DNA from: Pseudomonas paraeruginosa PA7
GTDB lineage: Bacteria; Pseudomonadota; Gammaproteobacteria; Pseudomonadales; Pseudomonadaceae
Direction of reading: 5' to 3'
Assembly (NCBI RefSeq): GCF_000017205.1
Contig: NC_009656.1
Span: forward strand, 3,352,001-3,416,000
Length of the DNA: 64,000 bases
Below, in pieces: positions 47,514 through 55,190 of the stretch; positions within the stretch are counted from its first letter, which is position 1; every line of letters starts with the position of its first letter. The notes under the pieces were generated by a model that had not been told where the DNA came from, searched no databases, and was given only the letters and a program-made list of their open reading frames with translations. The position numbers were made by a program, and so were the translations under genes.

Positions 47514-48959
47514 ATGACCGCTGCCGACAGCCTCCAGGATTACCAGCGCGTACGCCAGCAGGCGATCCGCTCGCTGTTCGAGATCGTCGAAGGTTCCAGC
47601 GAAGGCACGGTGATCGTCGACCGCGAGGCGCGCATCGTCTGGATCAACCAGCGCTACGCGCAGCGCTTCGGCCTCGCCGAGCCGGCGCAGGCCATCGGCC
47701 GGCCCTGCGAGAGCGTGATTCCCGGTAGCCTGCTGCGCGAGGTGGTGCGCAGCGGCAAGCCGATCCTGCTGGACATGATGGACAGCGCGAAGGACCCCTT
47801 GGTGGTGATGCGCCTGCCGATCCACGACGACGCCGGCGAGGTGATCGGCGCCATCGGCTTCGCCCTGCTCGACGAACTGCGCTCGCTGTCGCCGCTGGTG
47901 ACCCGCTACCTGAGCATGCAGCGCGAACTGGCCTCGACCCGCTCGCAATTGCAGGCGCGCCAGGCCAAGTACAGCTTCAGCCACTTCGTCGGCACCAGTC
48001 CGGCCAGCCTGGAAGTCAAGCGCCGCGCCCGCCGTGGCGCGGCCAGCGAAGCGCCGGTGCTGCTGCTCGGCGAGACCGGCACCGGCAAGGAACTGCTCGC
48101 CCACGCCATCCACAGCGCTTCGCCGCGGGCGCACAAGGCCTTCGTCAGCGTGAACGCCGCGGCGATCCCGGAAAGCCTGCTGGAGGCCGAATTCTTCGGT
48201 ACCGCACCCGGGGCCTTCACCGGTGCCGAGCGCAAGGGTCGACCTGGCAAGTTGCAGGTGGCCCAGGGCGGCACGTTGTTCCTCGACGAGATCGGCGACA
48301 TGCCGCTGGCGTTGCAAGGCAAGCTGTTGCGCGTGCTACAGGAGAAAGAATTCGAAGCGGTGGGGTCCAACGAAGTGATCCGCAGCGACATCCGCCTGGT
48401 CGCCGCCACCTCCATCGACCTCCAGCAGGCGATGCGCGAAGGCCGTTTCCGCGCTGATCTCTACTACCGGCTGAACGTCCTGCCGATCGAGATCCCGCCG
48501 TTGCGCCAGCGCCTGGACGACCTCCCGGCGCTCTGCGAGTCGATCCTCGACAGCCTCGACCATGGCCGTCTCCACGAACTCGGCGGCGACGCCCTGGCGC
48601 TGCTCGCCCGGCATGCCTGGCCGGGCAACGTCCGCGAACTGCGCAACGTGCTGGAACGCGCGCTGCTGCTGGCCGACCAGCCGTTGCTGGACGCCGCCGC
48701 CCTCGGCGCGGCGCTCGGTCCCCTGCAGCCGTTGCCTGAACTTGCGCAGCCCGGGGACGAGGTGCCGGTCGGCGATTTCCAACGGGCCCGCGAAACCTTC
48801 GAGCGCGAGCTGATCGCACGTGCCCTGGCGCAGAGTGCCGGCAATGTGGTGGAAGCGGCGAAACGCCTGGGCCTGGGTCGCTCGACCCTGTACAAGAAGA
48901 TCGTGGCGCTGGGCATCCGTCTCAATAACGGGACTCGTCTCGAAATCGAGACGAACTGA
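47514..48959 (+). CDS. hbcR: Sigma-54-dependent enhancer-binding regulator (HbcR type)
   Basis: About 481 residues: N-terminal PAS domain (residues 17-130), AAA+ domain with Walker A GETGTGKE, the GAFTGA sigma-54 contact loop and [12 protein letters not shown] Walker B, and a Fis-type HTH ([20 protein letters not shown]). GCAGGAG lies upstream of ATG 47514. The P. aeruginosa counterpart (PA2005, HbcR) activates (R)-3-hydroxybutyrate catabolism with RpoN. Its binding sites and a sigma-54 promoter lie directly downstream, partly inside the last codons of this gene, driving gntP-bdhA. Confidence 0.93.
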   Translation: MTAADSLQDYQRVRQQAIRSLFEIVEGSSEGTVIVDREARIVWINQRYAQRFGLAEPAQAIGRPCESVIPGSLLREVVRSGKPILLDMMDSAKDPLVVMRLPIHDDAGEVIGAIGFALLDELRSLSPLVTRYLSMQRELASTRSQLQARQAKYSFSHFVGTSPASLEVKRRARRGAASEAPVLLLGETGTGKELLAHAIHSASPRAHKAFVSVNAAAIPESLLEAEFFGTAPGAFTGAERKGRPGKLQVAQGGTLFLDEIGDMPLALQGKLLRVLQEKEFEAVGSNEVIRSDIRLVAATSIDLQQAMREGRFRADLYYRLNVLPIEIPPLRQRLDDLPALCESILDSLDHGRLHELGGDALALLARHAWPGNVRELRNVLERALLLADQPLLDAAALGAALGPLQPLPELAQPGDEVPVGDFQRARETFERELIARALAQSAGNVVEAAKRLGLGRSTLYKKIVALGIRLNNGTRLEIETN

Positions 48960-49008
48960 AACCGGCATAGCCCCGCACCTCGGCTCGAATCCGTCTCCAT
49001 CTGGAGAC
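48919..49008 (+). promoter_or_regulatory. Upstream activating sites for HbcR
   Basis: Three 16-bp palindromes of the form GTCTCnAnnTnGAGAC: 48919-48934 (imperfect), 48937-48952 (inside the 20-bp palindrome TCGTCTCGAAATCGAGACGA) and 48993-49008 (GTCTCCATCTGGAGAC, perfect). They start 79-150 bp upstream of the sigma-54 promoter. The first two overlap the 3' end of hbcR. The arrangement suits an enhancer-binding protein. Confidence 0.8.
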
Positions 49009-49071
49009 AAGGCTATTCCCCGCACGCCCCTTCGCCTCGCCGCAGCCCGCGAAAACCGCGACCTTGTGGCC

Positions 49072-49087
49072 TGGCACGGTTATCGCT
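49072..49087 (+). promoter_or_regulatory. Sigma-54 promoter of gntP-bdhA
   Basis: TGGCACGGTTATCGCT has GG-N10-GC spacing and matches the TGGCACG-N4-TTGCT consensus at all but one position. It lies 133 bp before the gntP start, downstream of the palindromic enhancer sites. Confidence 0.85.
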
Positions 49088-49219
49088 ACCGGGCTTTCCG
49101 ACGGCCCTGCCCCGTTCCAGGCCGTCACGCCGGTGCCCGCACCGTTCGACAACAAGAAACAGGCCCGGAGCGCCCTTCCCCATGCGGAGCGCGCCCGCAG
49201 CGCCGTGGAGATATGCCCG

Positions 49220-50611
49220 ATGAGCGTGATCATCGCCCTTGCCGCCCTGGGCCTGCTGATGCTGGCCGCCTACCGGGGCTACAGCGTCATCCTGTTCGCC
49301 CCCCTCGCCGCCCTCGGCGCCGTGCTGCTCACCGATCCCGGCGCGGTCGCGCCGACCTTCACCGGGGTGTTCATGGAGAAGATGGTCGGTTTCATCAAGC
49401 TCTACTTCCCGGTTTTCCTGCTTGGCGCGGTGTTCGGCAAGCTGATCGAGCTGGCCGGCTTCTCCCGCTCCATCGTCGCCGCGGCGATCCGCCTGCTCGG
49501 CACCCGCCAGGCGATGCTGGTGATAGTGCTGGTCTGCGCGCTGCTCACCTACGGCGGCGTCTCGCTGTTCGTGGTGGTGTTCGCGGTCTACCCGTTCGCC
49601 GCGGAGATGTTCCGCCAGAGCGACATCCCCAAGCGGTTGATCCCGGCGACCATCGCCCTCGGCGCGTTTTCCTTCACCATGGACGCGCTGCCCGGCACCC
49701 CGCAGATCCAGAACATCATCCCCTCGACCTTCTTCGGCACCCACGCCTGGGCCGCGCCCTGGCTCGGCACCCTCGGCGCGCTGTTCGTCTTCGCCGTGGG
49801 CATGCTCTACCTGCGACACCAGGCGAACAAGGCGCGGCGCAACGGCGAAGGCTACGGCAGCGACCTGCGCAACGAGCCGGAGACCGCCGATGACCTGCGC
49901 CTGCCCAATCCCTGGCTGGCGCTCTCACCGCTGGTGCTGGTAGGGGTCGCCAACCTGCTGTTCACCCACTGGATCCCGCAGTGGTACGGCCAGGTCCATA
50001 CCCTGCAATTGGCCGGAATGGCCACGCCGCTGCAGACCGAGGTCGGCAAGCTCACCGCGATCTGGGCGGTGCAGGCGGCCCTGCTGCTGGGCATCCTGCT
50101 GGTGCTGGCGAGCGGCTTCGCGGCGATCCGCAGCCGCCTCGCCGAAGGCACCCGCAGTGCGGTGGCCGGCTCGCTGCTGGCGGCGATGAACACCGCCTCG
50201 GAGTACGGCTTCGGCGCGGTGATCGCCTCGCTGCCGGGCTTCCTGGTGCTGGCCGACACGCTCAGGAGCATTCCCAATCCGCTGGTCAACGAAGCGATCA
50301 CCGTCACCCTGCTGGCCGGCATCACCGGTTCCGCGTCGGGCGGCATGAGCATCGCCCTGGCGGCGATGTCCGACACCTTCATCGCCGCCGCCAACGCCGC
50401 GCAGATCCCCCTGGAAGTCCTCCATAGGGTCGCCGCCATGGCCAGCGGCGGGATGGATACCCTGCCGCACAACGGCGCGGTGATCACCCTCCTGGCGGTT
50501 ACCGGCCTGACCCATCGGGAGGCGTACAGGGACATTTTCGGTATTACCCTGATCAAGACCCTGGCGGTGTTCTTCGTCATCGGACTGTTCTACGCCACCG
50601 GCCTGGTCTGA
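49220..50611 (+). CDS. GntP-family transporter (probable 3-hydroxybutyrate permease)
   Basis: About 463 residues and 12-14 hydrophobic segments. PGTPQIQNIIPSTFFGT, GVSLFVVVFAVYPFA and MNTASEYGFGAVIASLPGF are characteristic of GntP permeases. Family members import gluconate or hydroxy-acids. Its position between the HbcR sites and bdhA implies hydroxybutyrate uptake. ATG 49220 (MSVIIALAAL) is chosen because hydrophobic sequence begins there and GGAG lies 9 bp upstream; the frame opens at 49064 with non-conserved sequence. Confidence 0.88.
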   Translation: MSVIIALAALGLLMLAAYRGYSVILFAPLAALGAVLLTDPGAVAPTFTGVFMEKMVGFIKLYFPVFLLGAVFGKLIELAGFSRSIVAAAIRLLGTRQAMLVIVLVCALLTYGGVSLFVVVFAVYPFAAEMFRQSDIPKRLIPATIALGAFSFTMDALPGTPQIQNIIPSTFFGTHAWAAPWLGTLGALFVFAVGMLYLRHQANKARRNGEGYGSDLRNEPETADDLRLPNPWLALSPLVLVGVANLLFTHWIPQWYGQVHTLQLAGMATPLQTEVGKLTAIWAVQAALLLGILLVLASGFAAIRSRLAEGTRSAVAGSLLAAMNTASEYGFGAVIASLPGFLVLADTLRSIPNPLVNEAITVTLLAGITGSASGGMSIALAAMSDTFIAAANAAQIPLEVLHRVAAMASGGMDTLPHNGAVITLLAVTGLTHREAYRDIFGITLIKTLAVFFVIGLFYATGLV

Positions 50612-50645
50612 TCCGCCCTTTTTTTCATCCAGCGGGAGAAACAGC

Positions 50646-51416
50646 ATGACCCTGAAAGGCAAGACCGCCCTGGTCACCGGCTCCACCAGCGGCATCGGCC
50701 TGGGCATCGCCCTGAGCCTGGCAGAGGCCGGCGCCGACCTGCTCCTCAACGGCTTCGGCGAGGTCGACGCGGCGCTGGCGCAGGTCCGCGCCCGCGGCGT
50801 GCGCGCCGAGCACCACCCGGCCGACCTCTCCAGCCCGGAGCAGATCGGCGAACTGATGGCCTTCGCCGAGCGGACCTTCGGCGGCGTCGACATCCTGGTC
50901 AACAACGCCGGCATCCAGTACGTGGCGCCGGTGCAGGAGTTCCCCACGGAACGCTGGGACGCGATCATCGCGATCAACCTGTCCTCGGTGTTCCATACCA
51001 CCCGCCTGGCCCTGCCGGGCATGCTCGCGCGCGGCTGGGGGCGGATCGTCAACATCGCCTCGACCCACGGCCTGGTCGCCTCGGCCGGAAAGAGCGCCTA
51101 CGTCGCCGCCAAGCACGGCGTGCTCGGCCTGACCAAGAGCGTGGCGCTGGAAACGGCGCGCACGCCGGTGACCTGCAACGCCATTTGCCCCGGCTGGGTA
51201 CTGACCCCGCTGGTGCAGAAGCAGATCGACGCGCGCATCGCCGAGGGCGTCTCGGCCGAACAGGCGCAACACGACCTGCTGGCGGAAAAACAACCCTCGC
51301 GGGCCTTCGTCACCCCCGAGCAACTCGGCGGATTGACGCTGTTCCTTTGCAGCGAAGCCGCCGACCAGGTGCGCGGCGCGGCCTGGAACATGGATGGCGG
51401 CTGGGTGGCACAATAG
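50646..51416 (+). CDS. bdhA: 3-hydroxybutyrate dehydrogenase
   Basis: The protein has 256 residues in the short-chain dehydrogenase family: TGSTSGIGLGIA cofactor-binding, NNAGIQYV, catalytic Ser (NIASTHGLVAS) and Tyr-Lys (KSAYVAAKHGVLGL). The C-terminal LLAEKQPSRAFVTPEQLGG is typical of bacterial 3-hydroxybutyrate dehydrogenases. It converts (R)-3-hydroxybutyrate to acetoacetate with NAD+. It lies 34 bp after gntP, with GCGGGAGAA upstream. Acetoacetate is then activated by dhcAB or the synthetase at 59 kb. Confidence 0.95.
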   Translation: MTLKGKTALVTGSTSGIGLGIALSLAEAGADLLLNGFGEVDAALAQVRARGVRAEHHPADLSSPEQIGELMAFAERTFGGVDILVNNAGIQYVAPVQEFPTERWDAIIAINLSSVFHTTRLALPGMLARGWGRIVNIASTHGLVASAGKSAYVAAKHGVLGLTKSVALETARTPVTCNAICPGWVLTPLVQKQIDARIAEGVSAEQAQHDLLAEKQPSRAFVTPEQLGGLTLFLCSEAADQVRGAAWNMDGGWVAQ

Positions 51417-51455
51417 GACTCGCCGGCGCCGCGCCGGCCAACTGGAACAGGGACA

Positions 51456-51480
51456 GGCCCGGAACATGAAACTCCGGGCC
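51456..51480 (+). terminator. Hairpin downstream of bdhA
   Basis: GGCCCGGA and TCCGGGCC, perfect 8-bp stem with a 9-nt loop, 39 bp after the bdhA stop; no strong U-run follows. Confidence 0.5.
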
Positions 51481-51586
51481 GATCGCGATGCCGGGGACGC
51501 CTTTCTCCAAATGAAATTCATCTCCATGACTCGGAATGAATACCGAACAATAGCGAAACGCTATATTCCATATGAGGAACTAGCGT

Positions 51587-51615
51587 TTGACTCTTTTCTG
51601 GCGTCAAATTAAAAA
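51587..51615 (+). promoter_or_regulatory. Sigma-70-like promoter of the cassette
   Basis: TTGACT (51587-51592), a 17-bp spacer and TAAAAA (51610-51615) match the -35 and -10 consensus at five and four of six positions. The expected transcription start, near 51621, falls just before the RraA-like gene leader. Confidence 0.55.
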
Positions 51616-51619
51616 AGCC

Positions 51620-51694
51620 CTCACATCGAGTTCCCCCTGAAGAAGGGGAATCTGCAACACGGACGAAACTTTCCTGAAGGAGCATCGATGTGAG
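51620..51694 (+). promoter_or_regulatory. Structured 5' leader that can sequester the RraA-like start codon
   Basis: CTCACATCGA (51620-51629) is the exact complement of TCGATGTGAG (51685-51694), which contains the GTG start. Inside lies a TTCCCC/GGGGAA hairpin and, near the end, TTCC/GGAA pairing at the ribosome-binding site. Because the predicted transcript begins at about 51621, the first ten bases could pair across the start codon. Alternatively, read on the minus strand the stem is followed by TTTTTT and looks like a terminator. Confidence 0.5.
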
Positions 51695-52385
51695 CCATGA
51701 ACTTTTCATTGAAATAAGACAGCAGCCAATCAGCACTTCGACTTTCGCCGACCTCCTGGATACTTATGGTGTCGGCGAAGTTCTCTGTCGAAATATCGTT
51801 TCAAGAAACACGCAACGACATTATTTCATAGGGCATGCCTATACGGTGGAATGGGAGCGGGTCAGGAAGACCGGCGACATCACCCGTGCGCAACCTTCCA
51901 CCTGGGAACAGGTGAAGGACTTCCTCGTCCCGGACCTGAGTTCGGCCAGGGACCTGGTCTACGTCGCCGGAGCCGGCGCGCTGACGACCGACGCCGCGCT
52001 GGCGGGGGGCCTGAGTTGCACCTATTTCGCCAAGCTGGGTTTCGAAGGCATCGTCCTCGGTGGCTCCGTCCGCGATGCGGCGGAAGTAAGGGCCCTGACG
52101 ACCCCCGTCCTGGCCAGCAACTTCACCCCGGTCGATACCCAGGGCGCCTACCGCGTCAGGAGCACGGGGGAAAGCTGCATGATCGAAGGCAGCCGCGTGA
52201 CGAGCGGCGACGTGGTGGTCTCGGACGACAACGGCACCGTGGTGTTCCCTGCCCCGCTACTCGGCGAACTCTACGAAAAGGCCCTCGAAATCGAGCGGAT
52301 CGAGGGAGAAATCCTCGCCACCCTGCGTAACGGGCATGACCACAGGAGCCTGGCCAGCCTCGTGGAGGAACGCAACCGCATCTGA
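51690..52385 (+). CDS. RraA-like family protein (HMG/CHA aldolase-like fold)
   Basis: 231 residues. FEGIVLGGSVRDAAEVRAL holds the GGxxRD motif and SGDVVVSDDNGTVVFP the D-D-G-V strand of the RraA/4-hydroxy-4-methyl-2-oxoglutarate aldolase superfamily, where Arg and Asp bind a pyruvate-like substrate and divalent metal. Family members are either aldolases/decarboxylases or RNase E inhibitors; this one has the aldolase-type pocket residues, so an enzymatic role is likelier (inference). The GTG start follows AAGGAG by seven bases; an ATG two bases earlier is followed at once by TGA. It heads a three-gene unit. Confidence 0.82.
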   Translation: MSHELFIEIRQQPISTSTFADLLDTYGVGEVLCRNIVSRNTQRHYFIGHAYTVEWERVRKTGDITRAQPSTWEQVKDFLVPDLSSARDLVYVAGAGALTTDAALAGGLSCTYFAKLGFEGIVLGGSVRDAAEVRALTTPVLASNFTPVDTQGAYRVRSTGESCMIEGSRVTSGDVVVSDDNGTVVFPAPLLGELYEKALEIERIEGEILATLRNGHDHRSLASLVEERNRI

Positions 52386-52415
52386 CCCGGTAAACACCAC
52401 AGGGAAGAACCAAGG

Positions 52416-52949
52416 ATGAATATCTATACGCTGGGTCCCAGCGGGACCAACTGTGAAAAAGCCGCCCGGCAATATATGGCCAAGAGTGGCTGGAATGGCC
52501 AGATCGAACTTCGCGCCACCCTCGAAGAAGCCCTGGATGATTTGCTCGGCTCACAAGAACCGGGAATCCTGATGGGCTGTATCGTTTATCCCAGGCTGCA
52601 TGAAATCGTATTTCGTCACCTCGATCGCTTGAAACTTGTCGACCACCATCTCATGGATACCTATGACATGGTCTTCGCGCGAAACGGAAATACCACGGTA
52701 AAACGAATCGGCTCCCATCCAGCACCCACCAGTCTGCTGGCAAAGTTAGGGGAGCCTGCAACTTCCGCCGAACTTGTCCTGTGCACTTCGAACAGTGAGG
52801 CCGCTCGCCAATGTGCCCTGGGAAATATAGATGGCTGCATCACCACCATCGAGGCGGCGCAGAATAACGAGCTGCATATCGTGGAGAACTTCGGTCCGGT
52901 ACCGATGGGTTTCAGTATCCACCTGAAAACCGCGACGCCGGTAGCCTGA
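52416..52949 (+). CDS. Prephenate dehydratase/BacA-like small protein
   Basis: 177 residues. The N-terminus TLGPSGTNCEKAARQY is the GP-GTxxExAA signature of prephenate dehydratase-type periplasmic-binding-like folds, and the end (ENFGPVPMGFSIHL) fits their last strand. The TRF motif required for dehydration in canonical prephenate dehydratase is not seen, and there is no ACT domain. That is also the situation in non-aromatising prephenate decarboxylases such as BacA of bacilysin biosynthesis, so a decarboxylase or a binding protein is possible. It is 30 bp after the RraA-like gene and 31 bp before the cupin gene. Base composition is lower in GC than flanking genes. Confidence 0.75.
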   Translation: MNIYTLGPSGTNCEKAARQYMAKSGWNGQIELRATLEEALDDLLGSQEPGILMGCIVYPRLHEIVFRHLDRLKLVDHHLMDTYDMVFARNGNTTVKRIGSHPAPTSLLAKLGEPATSAELVLCTSNSEAARQCALGNIDGCITTIEAAQNNELHIVENFGPVPMGFSIHLKTATPVA

Positions 52950-52980
52950 CGATTCCGGACTCATGGAGCCAATGATTCCC

Positions 52981-53352
52981 ATGGAAAAGATCATCATCGA
53001 AAACCTGAAGAAGCATGCGATCAATGCCGACGGCAGCGCCCGTGCCGGCTTCATCCACACCGCGCACTGCACCATAGCTTTCTGGAACCTGGAAAAGGGA
53101 GCGGTGATCCCCTGCCACCGGCATGTGCACGAAGCCTGCCCCATCATCATCAAGGGCCGGCTGAAACTGCGGGTCGGCGACGTGACCCATGTGCTCGGCG
53201 ACGGTCAATGCGCGGTGATCGCCTCGAATGTCGAGCATGAAGCCCTGGCGCTCGAAGCCTGCGAGATACTCGAGATCTACTCGCCGGTGCGGGAGGACTA
53301 CCAGCAACTGGACTTTCGCAAGGTCGCCTGGGACGTGGTCGCCGAAACCTGA
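52981..53352 (+). CDS. Single-domain cupin protein
   Basis: 123 residues from ATG 52981; an in-frame ATG at 52963 would add six. GGAG at 52965-52968 favours the later start. The conserved metal site is visible: IPCHRHVHEACPIIIKGR (HxHxxE) and SNVEHEA, giving His, His, Glu, His ligands. Small cupins act as isomerases, epimerases, dioxygenases or sensors. Its tight spacing with the BacA-like gene is reminiscent of the BacA-BacB decarboxylase-isomerase pair, although BacB has two cupin domains. The true reaction is unknown. Confidence 0.8.
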   Translation: MEKIIIENLKKHAINADGSARAGFIHTAHCTIAFWNLEKGAVIPCHRHVHEACPIIIKGRLKLRVGDVTHVLGDGQCAVIASNVEHEALALEACEILEIYSPVREDYQQLDFRKVAWDVVAET

Positions 53353-53416
53353 TCCGGCGCCTGCGGCGATAGCTGTCCTCCACGCCAGTCATCCCTCCGT
53401 GGGCGTTTACCGTCCC

Positions 53417-53535
53417 AGGCGTTATCCGCCATTGCCCCGCTGGCTCGGCGGATAGCCGCGTTGCGGTCATTCGCCCTACGGCCCCGGCTCCGTGCCCCGG
53501 CGTAGGGCGCATAACGCCGCAGGCGTTATCCGCCG
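53417..53535. repeat. Cluster of REP-like palindromes
   Basis: Three partial or complete copies of the P. aeruginosa GGCGGATA-n-CGC motif: 53418-53430 (AGGCGTTATCCGCC half), 53447-53480 (GGCGGATAGCCGCG then GCGGTCATTCGCCCTACG) and 53501-53534 (CGTAGGGCGCATAACGCC then GGCGTTATCCGCC). They separate the cassette from the convergent permease gene and may terminate transcription on both sides. Confidence 0.8.
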
Positions 53536-53551
53536 TTGTTCCACCGATACG

Positions 53552-54976
53552 CTACGGCATCACCGGCGGAATGTAGGCCAGGGTGCTGCCCAGGGCCCAG
53601 AGCAGCACCAGCACCAACGGGATGTGCACCAGCAGCTGGACGAACGAGAAGCCGATCAGGTCGCGCGCCTTCAGCCCCAGCACGCCGAGCAACGGCAGCA
53701 TGTAGAACGGGTTGATCAGGTTCGGCAGCGCCTCGGCGGCATTGTAGATCTGTACCGCCCAGCCGAGGTGGTATTGCAGTTCGTTGGCCACCTGCATCAC
53801 GTACGGCGCCTCGATGATCCACTTGCCGCCGCCCGAAGGAATGAAGAAGCCCAGCACCGCCGAGTACACGCCCATCAGCAGCGCATAGGTATCGTGGGAG
53901 GCGATCTGCACGAAGAAGGTCGAGATATGGTGGGCCAGGGTCTCGCCGTCGCTGCCGTTGACCGTCGTCATGATCGCCGCGATCGAGCCGTACAGCGGGA
54001 ACTGGATCAGCACCCCGGTGGTGGTCGGCACCGCGCGCGCCACCGCGTCGAGGAAGCTGCGCGGGCGCCAGTGCAGCAGCGCGCCGAGCATCAGGAACAG
54101 CAGGTTATAGGTGTTCAGCCCGGAGATCGCCAGGATCGCCGGCTTGGTCGAGAACTCGTGGACCAGCCAGCCGCCGGCCAGCAGCACCAGCAGGATGATC
54201 AGCAGCGGGCTGTGCTCCAGCCACTCGCCGGGCCGGGTCGGCGCCAGTTTCGCCGGTGCCGTGAAGCTCACGTCGACCCCGCAGGCCTTGGCGTCGCGGG
54301 CGCTGGCGGCGCTCGGCGCGGTCATGTAGGCGATCACCAGCGAGACCAGGACCAATGCCAGCAGCATGACTCCTGACTGCCAGAGGAAGATGGTCTCGGT
54401 GAACGGGATCACCCCGGTGATCGCCAGGATCGACGGTGGCAGGCTGGCCGGGTTGGCCTGCAACTGCGCGGCCGACGACGACAGGCCCAGCGCCCACACC
54501 GCGCCGAGGCCAAGGTAGGCGGCGGCGCCGGCGGCGCGGTAGTCCATGCGCAGCTCTTCGCGGCGCGCCAGGGCGCGTACCAGCAGGCCGCCGAAGACCA
54601 GGCTGAGACCCCAGTTGAGCAGCGAGGCGAGCATCGACACCAGCGCCACCCAGCAGACCGCCGAGCGGCCATTCTTCGGCACTCGCGCGAGCAGATCGAT
54701 GAGACGCGAGGCGGGGCCTGAGCTGGCTACCACGTAGCCGCCGATGACCACGAAGGCCATCTGCATGGTGAACGGGATCAGGCTCCAGAAACCGTCGCCG
54801 AAGGCCTTCGCCGTGGCGGTCGGGCCGGCGCCCATGGCCAGCGCGGCCAGGCTGACGATAAGGATGGCCAGGGCGGCGAACACCCAGGAGTCGGGAAACC
54901 AGCGCTCGGCCCAGCTCGAGCAACGCATGGCGAAGCGCGCGGAGCGGCTTTCTTGGATGGGAAGGATAGCGGTCAT
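53552..54976 (-). CDS. atoE: Short-chain fatty acid transporter (AtoE family)
   Basis: About 474 residues with 10-12 hydrophobic segments. NGSDGETLAHHISTFFVQIASHDTYALLM and GFFIPSGGGKWIIEAPYVMQVA are characteristic of AtoE/SCFA transporters, which take up butyrate or acetoacetate. ATG 54976 (MTAILPIQESR) is where hydrophobic homologous sequence begins; the frame opens at 55156 without conserved sequence. It is the last gene of the dhcA-dhcB-atoB-atoE group. I use atoE by family, not by proven substrate. Confidence 0.87.
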   Translation of the reverse strand: MTAILPIQESRSARFAMRCSSWAERWFPDSWVFAALAILIVSLAALAMGAGPTATAKAFGDGFWSLIPFTMQMAFVVIGGYVVASSGPASRLIDLLARVPKNGRSAVCWVALVSMLASLLNWGLSLVFGGLLVRALARREELRMDYRAAGAAAYLGLGAVWALGLSSSAAQLQANPASLPPSILAITGVIPFTETIFLWQSGVMLLALVLVSLVIAYMTAPSAASARDAKACGVDVSFTAPAKLAPTRPGEWLEHSPLLIILLVLLAGGWLVHEFSTKPAILAISGLNTYNLLFLMLGALLHWRPRSFLDAVARAVPTTTGVLIQFPLYGSIAAIMTTVNGSDGETLAHHISTFFVQIASHDTYALLMGVYSAVLGFFIPSGGGKWIIEAPYVMQVANELQYHLGWAVQIYNAAEALPNLINPFYMLPLLGVLGLKARDLIGFSFVQLLVHIPLVLVLLWALGSTLAYIPPVMP

Positions 54977-55054
54977 CGCGGATTCTCTCGGTTTTATTGT
55001 TATTCGGCGGCAACGGGGCCGCCTGTGTGTGCGGTACGGCTCCCTGGGCGCCCG

Positions 55055-55108
55055 ACCGTTCCGGGGAACGGAACGGTGCGGCGCCGGTCGGACGGCCAAG
55101 GCCGTCCG
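55055..55108 (-). promoter_or_regulatory. Two tandem hairpins between atoB and atoE
   Basis: ACCGTTCC/GGAACGGT (55055-55077) and CGGACGGCC/GGCCGTCCG (55089-55108), both perfect stems, lie in the 214-bp gap between atoB and the transporter gene. They may reduce transporter expression relative to upstream genes or stabilise the atoB message. Confidence 0.5.
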
Positions 55109-55190
55109 CCGCTCGTTCCCTGGACACGAGCGCGCCATGCCCCCGCGAAAGGACATGGCGCGATCACGCCGCGAGCGGCCGGTCGATGGA

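Larger units (their letters stand above)
51417..51689. other. AT-rich spacer between bdhA and the RraA-like gene
   Basis: 273 bases. It holds a GGCCCGGA/TCCGGGCC hairpin (51456-51480) that may terminate bdhA, then AT-rich DNA: about 40 percent GC in 51541-51600 against a much higher level in neighbouring genes. A 48-codon frame at 51466-51612 ends in RYIPYEELAFDSFLASN; it lacks a good ribosome-binding site and I do not call it a gene. The promoter and leader of the next gene lie at the right end. Confidence 0.6.

Noticed and set aside
51466-51612. 48-codon peptide before the cassette
   Set aside because: No convincing ribosome-binding site, no recognisable motif, and it overlaps the bdhA terminator-like hairpin.
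51620-51694. Integron attC or IS end
   Set aside because: The repeat lacks the GTTRRRY/RYYYAAC core sites, no integrase or transposase is near, and no target duplication is seen.
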